This document shows, piece by piece, positions 42,480 through 52,539 of a DNA stretch of 64,000 bases. The stretch covers positions 3,038,001 through 3,102,000 of the forward strand of contig NZ_CP182493.1 of NCBI RefSeq assembly GCF_052056295.1, given 5' to 3'. Numbering within the stretch: the stretch's first letter is position 1; each line of letters starts with the position of its first letter. This DNA comes from Catenovulum sp052056295. Its GTDB lineage: Bacteria > Pseudomonadota > Gammaproteobacteria > Enterobacterales > Alteromonadaceae. The notes under the pieces were generated by a model, which searched no databases, was not told where the DNA came from, and saw only the letters and a program-made list of their open reading frames with translations. Made by a program: the position numbers and the translations under genes.

Positions 42480-45400
42480 TGCACTTTCTCCTGTAAGCTA
42501 TTTTCCTGTAACCAGTAGCTTTTTAGTTTTTCGCGTACATGCGTGGCAAATAACTGATTTTCCATTATTTTATTGATATCTTGTGTTGCGGCTAACCAAG
42601 GATAATCACCCGCTGTGATCACGCTGGATAACACAGCATTATTGCCAGCATTGATTTGCTGTAATAACCAATTGGCGCTGAATTTGTCTTGTTTATATTG
42701 GTGTAGCGCCCAAGTTTGTTTTATTGGTGTAGCTAAGTTCGGCGCTGTGATAATAGCCGCTGATAAACGCTGGTAAGCTAAGGTTTTGCGGGTTTGTAAC
42801 GGTAAATCTAACAAGCTTAATAATTGAAAATGGACAGGCGTGTCGACGCTGGCGAGCCAATTATGGAGCTGACTAACTAAGTCATTTGCGCTTTTTTTAT
42901 TACTTGGGTGCAGTTTACTTTGTGCCAGCATATTACATAAAACAAACTCGCTCCCAATTGTGCTGATGTCTAACTTATCTATCATTTGTGCATGGTTAAA
43001 GCAGCTTTGCAACAGCGCTTGTTGTTGCATTTTACTTAGGCCACTTTGCCAACCGAGTTGTTGGTATATTTGTACGAGCGTTTGCTGCTGTTTTTTCGTC
43101 AGTTTGCTAAATAATGCAACTAGGTTATTAGTTTGTGCTGCATTCAGTTGTTTGATATCCAGCTGGATAATATCTTCTAACCAATTGTTACCAAGCAAAT
43201 GTAATTCTTGCTGATTTAACTGCAAAGCTAGTAGTTGGCCCAACCAATATTTTTTGTCTGTTGAGTTTATAATTTGTGGTTTATGAATCAATAAAGCTAA
43301 GGCTGCATTGCGCACATCTGGCTTTATCTTTGTTTGTTTAAATAAGTCAAAATCAGGCAAATTGAGTGCACCTTGCTGTGCTGCGGTTAAGTATAAGATT
43401 TGTTGCTTGCTGCTCTGCATATCAGCATAATTAACTTTAAACTGAGTTAACCAGTGTTGCACTTGTTGTTGTGAGAGCACAATCGCATCTTCTGCTTGCA
43501 ACATTAAAGCTAAAGCCAAAAACACATTAATATTTTTATTGGCTGCCAACTGAGTTATCAGACTATCTAGCTCAGTATTTAAGCGGGTTAGTGCAATCAA
43601 GGCTTGTTGAATTTCTTGATAATTGTCGCTGTGCGCTAACCTTTGTAGCAGCAGCGGCCGCGCTTCAGTTTGTCTTATTTTGCCAAGTGCATTGAGTAAA
43701 GTGGCGCGACTCGATACAGGCGCTTGGGCAAAAGCTTCAATAATTACACTACTTGAATTGTGGTGCTCTGCTTCGGCCAAAGCGAGTGCTGCACAATTTA
43801 CTGTGGCAGCATCTTTGCTTTGAATTTGTTTAAATAAGTATGGCAGGGCTTTATTTTTACTGCGAACCACGGCTTCTTCTTGGCTAAACCAATAGGCGAA
43901 TATATTGGCGGTTGCACAAAATGTTTGGGTGTCTTTAGTATCCAATAGGCTTAATAAATAACGGGTACTTTGCTCTGCTTCTAACTGGGTTAGCGCACTA
44001 GCTGCTGCTTGTTGTAATTGACCTTCGGCTGTTTCTAACCAATATAAATAAAGTGCTAACCAATTATCTTGTGCTGTGCTTGCGACTAATACCGCCAATT
44101 CATTTTGATTGGCTGTGCTACTTGCCTGTTTAAGTTTTTCTAACACAGCATAATGCAAAGTTTGCTGTTGGTTACGGCGTAAATAATCGGTTAAATCTAA
44201 CTCTTGGGTGAACTCGGCTAATGCCGCTGGTTGCTCTGCAGTGGTTTCTGGTTTGTTGGCGACAGGCAGCCATTGATTATGTTGCCATTGATAAAAAACA
44301 TTTGCAGCTAGGGAGTGCACGTAAGTTTTTGCTGCACTTTTTATGGTTACTTTGACCGATTGTTTATCCGCTAAACCAAAATGTAATCTAGCATCGTGCT
44401 GGCCAAATAAAGCTTGGCGATTGATTTGGCTGTTGGCTATTTTTTTATCTTCAAGCTGAATATATTCAATCTTAGTATTGTCAGGGATAGTTAAATTGAG
44501 CCAGTTGTTTTGTGCTGATTTATCAGCACTGGTATTTAACAATAATTGTGGGAAAGCATTATTGTTGGTGAACAGAATATCTAGTTTACCATCATTGTTA
44601 AAATCAAGCCGAATGACACTGCGGCTAGAGTCTAAATTAGTGGGCAAGCAGTCTGTTGTTTGAAAGGCTACAGGCTGAATACTTGCTGGTTGATTAGTCA
44701 ATTGTAGGCAATGATTTTTAGAGCCAAGCCCCATTTGTGGGCTAAAAGGATCTGGCATTAAATTACCTGTGGTTAAAATAAATTCGCTGAAACCGTCGTT
44801 GTTAAAATCAGCAAAAGTATGACCCCAACGCGTTTGATAAATGTATTTATGTTGGTTGAGTTGTAATGGCCAACTTAAGTCACTTGCTTGCTGTCGCTGG
44901 TTCGGCGCTGCAGCAATATCCAGCGCTAAATTAGCCAAACCACTATTGCGGCTAATAAATAACAAAGAGAAAGGATCATTGAGCTGGTTGTTAAAAGATG
45001 CGTAACGACTGTCGTTGGCAATAATTGGCAGAAAGTCAGTTGCCATAGGTTTAAACGACATTTGATTATTAATAAAACCACGAACAGCTTGGTCAGCACT
45101 ATTAAATTCAAGTAAATCAGGCCAGTCATCATTATTTAAATCTAACCAAATCGCCGCCAAAGTGCGTTCGGTAATTTTAGTTAAACCAAGGTCGCTACTG
45201 ATGTCTTTAAACTGCCAATTACCTTGGTTGAGCAATACTTGATTGTGTATACCATCGTAAGCTTGTGGCTGAAATTCTCTATGGTGTTGTTCGGTAAAAC
45301 CGGCGGCTTCTTCAAGGTTTTTCTGATTTTTTTGGTATTTGAGGTAATGGCTCAAATGAATGTCAGGCAAACCATCAAGATTAATATCAGCAACACTAAT

Positions 45401-46006
45401 ATGTGATGTCCAAGCTGGCAAAGTCAGCTTGGAAAAAGCGTCTATTTGTTTAAATTTAAAGTTACCTAAATTTTGATAAAGAATATCCTGGGTTTGTGTC
45501 GCTATGATAATGTCTGGTAATCCATCCAAGTTAAAATCGGCGACAGCACATGCATGGCTGACAGGGTGAGTGGCTAGAGCGCCTTGTTGTAAATGAAAGT
45601 ATCCTTGGTTATTACGATAAATTTGCACACTATTGTGTTTGTGCCACCAAGCTTTGTTGCCATAATAACGGGTTTGTCCTGCGCCGCTAATAAAGAGTAA
45701 ATCAACCCAGTTATCTTGATCAAAGTCAGCTACACAAGCACCTGCGGCGAGCGAATCAATTAAATCTGTGATTTTGCCTGTATGCTGGGTGTGGCTGTGT
45801 TGCAACCCACTGGTTAAGCTCACGTCAACAAACTTGAGTGGCGAAAGTTCAATATTAGTTTGTGAGTTCGGGGTACTTTCGTAAACATAAGTTGCCGAAT
45901 TATCATGCCACAGCGCAATTAAAATAAGCACAAGCATAATTAAAGCCAGCATAAAAAATATGCTCGATATTATTTTAACGCTTTGTTTATACAGTACAAA
46001 TGCCAT
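42476..46006 (-). CDS. Anchored VCBS/UnbV beta-propeller and helical-repeat protein
   Basis: This 1176-residue protein has an N-terminal transmembrane anchor (residues ~12-33). FG-GAP/VCBS repeats follow, with calcium-type motifs DFDQDNWVDLLF, DFNLDGLPDIII, DINLDGLPDIHLS, DFNNDGFSEFIL and DFNNDGKLDILF (residues ~75-480). An ASPIC/UnbV segment lies near 530-600. A long alpha-helical region (~640-1170) with HEAT-like pairs such as SSRATLLNALGKIRQTEARPLLLQRLAHSD ends the protein. ATGA overlap ties it to the pentaheme cytochrome, so the two are probably one complex. No enzyme motif is seen. Confidence 0.85.
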   Translation of the reverse strand: MAFVLYKQSVKIISSIFFMLALIMLVLILIALWHDNSATYVYESTPNSQTNIELSPLKFVDVSLTSGLQHSHTQHTGKITDLIDSLAAGACVADFDQDNWVDLLFISGAGQTRYYGNKAWWHKHNSVQIYRNNQGYFHLQQGALATHPVSHACAVADFNLDGLPDIIIATQTQDILYQNLGNFKFKQIDAFSKLTLPAWTSHISVADINLDGLPDIHLSHYLKYQKNQKNLEEAAGFTEQHHREFQPQAYDGIHNQVLLNQGNWQFKDISSDLGLTKITERTLAAIWLDLNNDDWPDLLEFNSADQAVRGFINNQMSFKPMATDFLPIIANDSRYASFNNQLNDPFSLLFISRNSGLANLALDIAAAPNQRQQASDLSWPLQLNQHKYIYQTRWGHTFADFNNDGFSEFILTTGNLMPDPFSPQMGLGSKNHCLQLTNQPASIQPVAFQTTDCLPTNLDSSRSVIRLDFNNDGKLDILFTNNNAFPQLLLNTSADKSAQNNWLNLTIPDNTKIEYIQLEDKKIANSQINRQALFGQHDARLHFGLADKQSVKVTIKSAAKTYVHSLAANVFYQWQHNQWLPVANKPETTAEQPAALAEFTQELDLTDYLRRNQQQTLHYAVLEKLKQASSTANQNELAVLVASTAQDNWLALYLYWLETAEGQLQQAAASALTQLEAEQSTRYLLSLLDTKDTQTFCATANIFAYWFSQEEAVVRSKNKALPYLFKQIQSKDAATVNCAALALAEAEHHNSSSVIIEAFAQAPVSSRATLLNALGKIRQTEARPLLLQRLAHSDNYQEIQQALIALTRLNTELDSLITQLAANKNINVFLALALMLQAEDAIVLSQQQVQHWLTQFKVNYADMQSSKQQILYLTAAQQGALNLPDFDLFKQTKIKPDVRNAALALLIHKPQIINSTDKKYWLGQLLALQLNQQELHLLGNNWLEDIIQLDIKQLNAAQTNNLVALFSKLTKKQQQTLVQIYQQLGWQSGLSKMQQQALLQSCFNHAQMIDKLDISTIGSEFVLCNMLAQSKLHPSNKKSANDLVSQLHNWLASVDTPVHFQLLSLLDLPLQTRKTLAYQRLSAAIITAPNLATPIKQTWALHQYKQDKFSANWLLQQINAGNNAVLSSVITAGDYPWLAATQDINKIMENQLFATHVREKLKSYWLQENSLQEKVQ

Positions 46007-46332
46007 GACTTTAGTTCCTTATCGGCTGTCAGATCTGTGGCAAATTCCTGCTTTAAGTCTTGTCTAAAAAATATCCAAATGCAAGTTGCTATGTCTTAGT
46101 TATTTGACTATACCTTATGGATGCCATGGTCAAATATTAATCATTCTGGAATGTGTCTCTTCAGATGAAACTGGTGTAATTTTGTTGTAGTAGCTTGATG
46201 TCAGCTAAGTGCCTACTTTTATTAGTACAGAAGGCGCAAAGCTGTAAGTTAACGGATTAATAATATTTCAGCTGGACTATGCATATTCCAACACTAGGTT
46301 GCTTGCAGCCACAACTATTGTTGGAGAGCGTA
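46007..46332. other. Divergent intergenic region
   Basis: This holds the promoters of the leftward propeller/cytochrome pair and the rightward surface-protein set. No tandem GTAACC box, strong palindrome, terminator or RNA gene was recognised. Confidence 0.5.
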
Positions 46333-49300
46333 ATGATGTTGTTCGGAACTAACAATCTGCGCTGGCTTCAAGGGTGTTTACTTGTAACCACTCTGCTTTT
46401 ACCCGCCTGTAGCAAAAACGACAAAGATCCAGAAACCCCAATGCCCAATCAATCGCCGACAGTAACCATTGCTGGTGATACCCAAGTTACTGAAGGGGAT
46501 AATTTAACTCTGCAAGCAAATGCGAGTGATCCTGACGGCTCAGTGCAAAGTTATCAATGGACCTTGCAAAGTGGTGATGGTGTAACCCTAGGCACCAGCA
46601 CTAATAGCAGTTTGCAGATCACTACTCAAGATATCACAGCCGACAGTCAAGTAACTGTGTCTGTTGTGGTAACAGATAACGATGGTGCAACCGCAACTGA
46701 TAGTCATTCTTTTACTGTCAGTCGTATCACAAGCTCTCTTACTTTAACAGGTATGGTGACGGATGCGCCGTTAGCCAATGCTTTAGTGAAAATTATTGTT
46801 GGCTCTGATGAGTTTGAGGTGCAAGCTGGTGTTGATGGTAGTTATTCGCTGCTAATTGAAGTGGACCAAAGCAATATTAATAAGTTAGTTAAATTAATTG
46901 CTGAAGGTGATCCAACAACTCATCCCGGTGTTGTGTTTGTATCCCAGTTGCCAGCATTTTCGACCTTAAGCAGCCAAGCCGGTGATGACGGCATACTGTC
47001 GGCTGAAGATAATTTCTCTATCAATATAACCAATGTCACCACAGCTGAAGCGGCTTTATTACAACGCGCCAACCAAGGTGCAGAGGTAACCACAGAAGCA
47101 GAGTTGAATACTCTTCTCAGTGGAATAGATGTGGTTGATAAGCTCAAATTCTCCGCGCTGATAAAGTTAGTGGTTGATAATGCAGAATATAGTTTGCCGG
47201 ATGGTGTGAACGACACATTAGCTTTGGTGTTAGACGAAGTTTCGCAACAAAACTTTGAAGCTTTTGTGAATAGCCAAGATGCCACTTTATTGGATGCAAC
47301 TATTACGCTGATTATCGAAGACGATAACTTAGTAAACGTCGGTGGTGAAAACCAAGATTTTGACAATGACGGTGTGTTAGATGTAGTTGATGCATTTCCG
47401 TTTGATCCAAATGAATCTGTTGATACAGATATGGACGGCATAGGTAATAACGCTGACTCTGACGATGACAACGACCAAGTTGCCGATGTTGATGATGCAT
47501 TTCCTCTGGATGCGACTGAATCTATTGATACGGATATGGATGGTATAGGTAACAACGCCGACCCAGATGATGATAACGACCAAGTTGCAGATATTGATGA
47601 TGCATTCCCGCTAGATGCAACTGAGTCTGTTGATACAGATATGGATGGCATAGGCAACAACGCCGATACCGACGATGATAACGACCAAGTAGCAGATATT
47701 GACGATGCATTCCCACTGGATGCAACTGAATCTATTGACACAGATATGGATGGCGTAGGTAACAATGCCGATCCAGATGATGACAACGACCAAGTTGCAG
47801 ATATTGACGATGCATTCCCATTAGATGCAACCGAGTCTGTTGATACGGATATGGATGGTATAGGTAACAACGCCGATACGGACGATGATAACGACCAAGT
47901 TGCCGATGTTGATGATGCATTCCCACTGGATGCGACCGAATCAGTCGATACAGATATGGATGGCGTGGGCAATAACGCAGATACAGACGATGATAACGAT
48001 GAAGTTGCCGATGTGGATGATGCCTTCCCACTGGATGCAACAGAATCGCTTGATACAGATATGGATGGCACAGGTAATAACGCTGATACGGACGATGATA
48101 ACGACCAAGTCGCCGATGTTGATGATGCATTCCCACTAGATGCAACAGAATCTGTTGATACAGATATGGATGGCACAGGCAATAACGCAGATACAGATGA
48201 TGATAACGACCAAATTCTTGATGTCGATGATGGATATCCGCTTATCGCAATTGGTGATTTAGTTGATACAGATAAAGACGGTATTCCAGACGATTGTGAT
48301 CAAGCCTGTATAGATTTAGGCATGATGGCCGATGACGACGATAACGGTAATGGTATTCCAGATGATGAAGAAATTGATCTACTTGCAGTTGAAATTCTTA
48401 CACCTGATTCGTTAATCACAGTTGGTAGTTCACCTATTACTGTAACTGGTAGTGTGTCAGCCGGTGCAGTTATTACCTTAAACGGTGTCACTATTACCAA
48501 TGACAATGGCGTATTTAGCGGTGAAGTTGCATTAAAAGAAGGGTTAAACACCATAGAAGCAAGAGCTGTTGATGGTCAACAAATACAAACAGATACCATC
48601 TCTGTTTCGCTGGATAAAACACCACCTTACTTAACCATAGACTCTCACCAAGATGAACAAACTGTTTATTCAAGCACAGTTACTATTACTGGATTAGTGA
48701 ACGATATAGTGCGTGGCACCATTGAAGACAGCCAAGCAAATGTAACGGTAAACGGCGTTGAAGCCAATATTCAAAACCGTAGTTATTCTGCGACCAATGT
48801 AACTTTGCAAGAAGGGAATAATACCATCACAGTGCGAGGTTCAGATCAGGTTGGTAATACCAATAGCCTAGAGATTAACCTTGTTTATGAAATTTTACTC
48901 GGCAAACGTGTACTGCTCGAAAGTGGTGATGGTCAAGATGCAGTCATCAACAATCAGTTGAATGACCCTCTGGTAGTGCAAGTATTAGATGATAATGACG
49001 ATCCAGTGCAAGACGCCTCTGTGGTATTTAGGGTCGCACAAGGCTCAGGTGCAGTTGCTATTGGTACTGAAAACCAAGGGCGTGCAGTTGTGGTTGATAC
49101 AGATGAAAATGGTTTAGCCTCAACTACCTTTAAACTGGGTGCAAGAACTGGAGTTAACAATCATAAAGTGACAGCCGCTGTGGTGGGATACACAGGCACT
49201 ATCACTTTCAGTGCTTCGGCAAATGGGCAAATTGGTAACAAACTCAGTGTTAATTCTGGCAATAATCAACGTGGTGCTGTTGGTAATGTGTTACCTGAAG

Positions 49301-51351
49301 CTATGGTGGTTGTGGTGACAGATGCAGGCGCCAATGTAGTACCAAATTCGCGTGTGCGTTTTGCGGTAACTAAAGGGGATGGAGTATTTTCTAGCAATCA
49401 ACAAACCTCAATTGAACGCACGACAGATTCGGATGGTCGTGCGTCGGTTGCCTATAAATTAGGTCAATTAACTGGCATAGATGCACAGCGCATAACCGCC
49501 ACCTTAATTGATGCCCCTGAAGGTCAAACTATTACTGCTGGTTTTAGTGCAACTGCATTTGTACCTGCAGATCCCGGTGCAACCACTATTACTGGTGTGG
49601 TGTTAGATAATCAAGAAACACCTATACCCAATGTGACTATACGGGTTGAAGGCAGCACCCGTGAAGCAGTCACCAATGAAAATGGTCGTTTTGTGATCAC
49701 CCAAGCGCCGGTTGGCCCAGTACATTTAATTGCTGATGGTTCTACCACAACTGTGGAAGGTGAGTTTCCATCTTTGGGTTACAACCTAGTGACAGTTGCT
49801 GGGGTGGCTAATCCATTATCCGCGCCCATTTATATGGTGAAACTCAACACAGATAACGCAGTTTATGCAGGTGCTGAAGATGTATCCTTAACCCTAGATG
49901 AATTTCCTGGTTTTAAACTGGATATCAAAAAAGATTCAGTCACTTTCCCAGATGGTAGTCGCCAAGGTTTTGTTTCTGTTACCCCTGTCAATGCCGGTAC
50001 TGTGCCCATGGCACCACCTAATGGTATGCAGCCACAATTTATTGTGACCATACAACCAACAGGTACAAGATTTGATCCACCAGCAAGATTAACCTTACCC
50101 AATGTTGATGCTCACGAAGCGGGTGCGCAGGTGGAAATGTATTCATTCGACCATGATCTCGAAGAGTTTGTTGCTATTGGTTTAGGTACTGTCAGTGAAG
50201 ATGGCACAGTTGTCGCTTCGAACCAAGGTGTCGGTGTTATTAAAGCTGGTTGGCATTGTGGTTCACAACCTGGTGGTCAAGCATGTGCGCACAACTGTCC
50301 AATTTGTCAGGACTGTGATGGAGAATGTAACTGTGTGCCAGCAGAAGGTGATCCAAGGCTTGCAGGAATGGATCAACAAGGTGATTGTAAAAAACCAGAA
50401 TGCCAAGAAGGCACATTAACTAACGTCAATGACGATGCTGATGTTCCACCGGATGATGAAACTGGCGACTGTAAATCTTTTGTTTGTGAAAATGGCTCGT
50501 CAATGCAAGTGGTGGATAATTCAGATGAAAGTTTGTGTACCACATGTGGTGATGAGGGCCCTGAACCAAAACCTGATGGCCACGTTCCAGACGAAGATAA
50601 ATGTATTATTTGCCAAGACGGTAAAGAAACGAAAAAACCGGACAACGAAATTAGTAGTACCTCTATCACCTTCAATGGCGTGAAAAACTTTATCGCTGAT
50701 GTGAATAAAGTGCTCGACTTTTTAGGTGCCGACCGAAAAATCCCAGAAATAGCCTTGTCGTTAAGCAACAGTATTAAAGAGGTCTGTTGTACTCAACAAA
50801 ATGGTGTTATGACCCGTGAAGAAAAAGACGAAGGCACTGTGATATTCCCGCGCTGGAGTTACGCATGGACACCGACTATCCCTCCTTGGTCGGGTGACTA
50901 TACCTTTAGTGTGTTAGGCCGAGAAATTGGCATTGCCTACGGCATTCGTTTTGAAGTGGGTTTTGATGGCAAATTTAGTATTAGCCGGACTAAACGTGAA
51001 TGTCAGGGCGACAACTGTTGGGGTGGTGAAGTGAAAGGTGATTTAGGTGTAGGTGGTGGCCCATTTGGTAGTGTGCCAAATCCAGCTTCGTCACCAACCG
51101 AATGTGGACCTCCTAACGATAAACGCCCATGCGACATTATTCGTATTGAAGGCAAACTCAAAACCGGCATTAATATTCAAGCTGGGGTGAATTGCGAAAA
51201 AGTCACTGGTGGTATAGGCCACAATGGTGTGTCGGCCGAAGCAACTATTATAGTCGCTGAAGGCTCTTGGGTTGAAACTGGCGGCAGCACAAGTATTCAA
51301 CTAGTGAACTCAGGCAGCATTGCCACTATTGATATTCCATTGCCAGATTAA
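46333..51351 (+). CDS. Giant calcium-binding surface lipoprotein with Rhs-type tail
   Basis: This 1672/1673-residue protein starts at 46333, with GGAGAG 5 nt upstream; lipobox LLLPAC. In order it has a PKD-like domain (residues ~40-130), a transthyretin-like region, TSP3-type Asp-rich repeats (~340-690) and Ig-like domains (~690-850). Two Big_1/invasin-like domains (DENGLASTTFKLG and DSDGRASVAYKLG, ~850-1080) and a carboxypeptidase-regulatory-like domain follow. A segment with MYSFDHDLEEFVAIGLGTVSEDGT then leads into a Cys-rich stretch (CPICQDCDGECNC). These last parts resemble regions upstream of Rhs repeats, but no YD repeats follow. It is probably an adhesin or surface scaffold. Confidence 0.85.
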   Translation: MMLFGTNNLRWLQGCLLVTTLLLPACSKNDKDPETPMPNQSPTVTIAGDTQVTEGDNLTLQANASDPDGSVQSYQWTLQSGDGVTLGTSTNSSLQITTQDITADSQVTVSVVVTDNDGATATDSHSFTVSRITSSLTLTGMVTDAPLANALVKIIVGSDEFEVQAGVDGSYSLLIEVDQSNINKLVKLIAEGDPTTHPGVVFVSQLPAFSTLSSQAGDDGILSAEDNFSINITNVTTAEAALLQRANQGAEVTTEAELNTLLSGIDVVDKLKFSALIKLVVDNAEYSLPDGVNDTLALVLDEVSQQNFEAFVNSQDATLLDATITLIIEDDNLVNVGGENQDFDNDGVLDVVDAFPFDPNESVDTDMDGIGNNADSDDDNDQVADVDDAFPLDATESIDTDMDGIGNNADPDDDNDQVADIDDAFPLDATESVDTDMDGIGNNADTDDDNDQVADIDDAFPLDATESIDTDMDGVGNNADPDDDNDQVADIDDAFPLDATESVDTDMDGIGNNADTDDDNDQVADVDDAFPLDATESVDTDMDGVGNNADTDDDNDEVADVDDAFPLDATESLDTDMDGTGNNADTDDDNDQVADVDDAFPLDATESVDTDMDGTGNNADTDDDNDQILDVDDGYPLIAIGDLVDTDKDGIPDDCDQACIDLGMMADDDDNGNGIPDDEEIDLLAVEILTPDSLITVGSSPITVTGSVSAGAVITLNGVTITNDNGVFSGEVALKEGLNTIEARAVDGQQIQTDTISVSLDKTPPYLTIDSHQDEQTVYSSTVTITGLVNDIVRGTIEDSQANVTVNGVEANIQNRSYSATNVTLQEGNNTITVRGSDQVGNTNSLEINLVYEILLGKRVLLESGDGQDAVINNQLNDPLVVQVLDDNDDPVQDASVVFRVAQGSGAVAIGTENQGRAVVVDTDENGLASTTFKLGARTGVNNHKVTAAVVGYTGTITFSASANGQIGNKLSVNSGNNQRGAVGNVLPEAMVVVVTDAGANVVPNSRVRFAVTKGDGVFSSNQQTSIERTTDSDGRASVAYKLGQLTGIDAQRITATLIDAPEGQTITAGFSATAFVPADPGATTITGVVLDNQETPIPNVTIRVEGSTREAVTNENGRFVITQAPVGPVHLIADGSTTTVEGEFPSLGYNLVTVAGVANPLSAPIYMVKLNTDNAVYAGAEDVSLTLDEFPGFKLDIKKDSVTFPDGSRQGFVSVTPVNAGTVPMAPPNGMQPQFIVTIQPTGTRFDPPARLTLPNVDAHEAGAQVEMYSFDHDLEEFVAIGLGTVSEDGTVVASNQGVGVIKAGWHCGSQPGGQACAHNCPICQDCDGECNCVPAEGDPRLAGMDQQGDCKKPECQEGTLTNVNDDADVPPDDETGDCKSFVCENGSSMQVVDNSDESLCTTCGDEGPEPKPDGHVPDEDKCIICQDGKETKKPDNEISSTSITFNGVKNFIADVNKVLDFLGADRKIPEIALSLSNSIKEVCCTQQNGVMTREEKDEGTVIFPRWSYAWTPTIPPWSGDYTFSVLGREIGIAYGIRFEVGFDGKFSISRTKRECQGDNCWGGEVKGDLGVGGGPFGSVPNPASSPTECGPPNDKRPCDIIRIEGKLKTGINIQAGVNCEKVTGGIGHNGVSAEATIIVAEGSWVETGGSTSIQLVNSGSIATIDIPLPD
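47428..48267 (+). repeat. Eight tandem 105-bp repeats encoding TSP3-type calcium-binding units
   Basis: Eight consecutive units of 35 residues (DMDGxGNNADxDDDNDQVAD followed by xDDAFPLDATESxDT) repeat every 105 bp; the eighth has a diverged second half. Each carries two DxDxDG/DDDND calcium loops. High DNA similarity between units suggests recent expansion and possible copy-number variation. Confidence 0.9.
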
Positions 51352-51361
51352 GGAGGCAGAA

Positions 51362-51970
51362 GTGAAAGTTTGTTGTGGATTAACCTATTTATGGATGATG
51401 TTAATTAGTTTTTCGCTGGTGGCACAAAATAACTTTTGGGCGACACCCACCTTTGCTGTGGGTGAAGCAACAGAAGGTGTGATCAGTGTTGAACAGGTTT
51501 ATCACTATCAGTTATACGAGCCCAAAAAAGGTTACGAAAAAGTGCGTTTAGTCCAACGTAAATACTCGTCTATGGCCTCAGCTGAAGAAGCTTTTATTTC
51601 GCGTATGTCAGCGATTGCATCGCTCGATTATCAATGGTGGTTAGATACTTGGGAAGGGGATTCGAAACATTTAGCACTTGAGTATTTTTCGAGCAAAGGT
51701 CTGAACCAAAGTTATTGGTTGGATACTTGGCAAAAACAGTTTGTTGGGCGAAAAATCACCTTTAAACAAAAAATTGTATTACCTCAGCACATCATCATTA
51801 TTTACAACGTTGCTGGAGCCAATGGCAAACCAGGTCCGATAGATTTACCTGTGGTTTTTAGCCAGCGTGAACAACAGTGGTTAGTCAGTTTAGATTTACG
51901 CCGCGAACCTTTGTTGCGTTACAGCCCATGGATAAATGGTGAAGACAGAAAGGTGATTGTATATGAATAA
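51362..51970 (+). CDS. Exported protein, paralogue 1
   Basis: This 202-residue protein starts with GTG at 51362, supported by AAGGAGG 7 nt upstream. Signal peptide: KVCCGLTYLWMMLISFSLVAQ. The mature domain has VEQVYHYQLYEP, then LDYQWWLDTW, YWLDTWQKQF and a C-terminal QWLVSLDL. It shares spacing and key residues with the next gene product (HYKYQ, FDWWLTSW, FELENGRWRID). No family was recognised. It is part of the surface-protein set and starts 10 bp after the giant lipoprotein. Confidence 0.75.
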   Translation: MKVCCGLTYLWMMLISFSLVAQNNFWATPTFAVGEATEGVISVEQVYHYQLYEPKKGYEKVRLVQRKYSSMASAEEAFISRMSAIASLDYQWWLDTWEGDSKHLALEYFSSKGLNQSYWLDTWQKQFVGRKITFKQKIVLPQHIIIIYNVAGANGKPGPIDLPVVFSQREQQWLVSLDLRREPLLRYSPWINGEDRKVIVYE

Positions 51971-52538
51971 GTTAATCACACAGGTTACCAAGTCGTTTTG
52001 TTGTTTGTTGCTCACTATGCCTATGTTGGTTGGTGCTGTGGCAACACGTTTTCAAGATGAAGGCGAACGCAGTTTTACTTTAGTTGAACACTACAAATAT
52101 CAACGTATGCAGTACACAGATGTGGTGTTAACTCAGTTTGATATACAAATGCGTGATGTTAATGAGGGCGCTGATCGTCAGTTAGTGCAATTTTTATCAG
52201 CACTGCGTAAAGATAATTTTGATTGGTGGTTAACTAGTTGGAATCAAGCCACTTTGCAAGATTGGCAAGCGAAAGTAGAGCTGAAAAAAGCCCGCCGTGT
52301 TTACAATTTTTGGCGCGCCACTTTTACCAAACAGTCGGTTGCACAGCTGAAAGATTTTATCTTGATGGGTCAGTATGTCTTGATAGGTGTGCAAATAGAC
52401 AGCGAATATCACTTGTTACCTTTTGAACTCGAAAATGGTCGCTGGCGCATTGACCAAGCTTATATGAATGCAGTGTTTTTTCAAAAGCTCAAAGAAAGGT
52501 TGAGCAAAGAAAAACTACATATGGCACAGGCAGGTTGA
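51963..52538 (+). CDS. Exported protein, paralogue 2
   Basis: This 191-residue protein starts at the ATG at 51963 and overlaps the previous gene by 8 bp. Signal peptide MNKLITQVTKSFCCLLLTMPMLVGAVA. The mature part aligns by eye with the preceding gene product: LVEHYKYQRMQ, NFDWWLTSW, VYNFWRATFTKQ and a terminal FELENGRWRIDQ. The pair arose by tandem duplication and then diverged strongly. Function is unknown. Confidence 0.75.
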   Translation: MNKLITQVTKSFCCLLLTMPMLVGAVATRFQDEGERSFTLVEHYKYQRMQYTDVVLTQFDIQMRDVNEGADRQLVQFLSALRKDNFDWWLTSWNQATLQDWQAKVELKKARRVYNFWRATFTKQSVAQLKDFILMGQYVLIGVQIDSEYHLLPFELENGRWRIDQAYMNAVFFQKLKERLSKEKLHMAQAG

Positions 52539-52539
52539 T

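Noticed and set aside
46920..48182. Long leftward frame (420 codons), Ser-rich and repetitive
   Set aside because: It is antisense to the TSP3 repeats; absence of stops follows from the repetitive Asp/Asn codons, and there is no ribosome site or family match.
47428..48267. Regular repeats considered as a CRISPR array
   Set aside because: The 105-bp units are contiguous, coding and without unique spacers.
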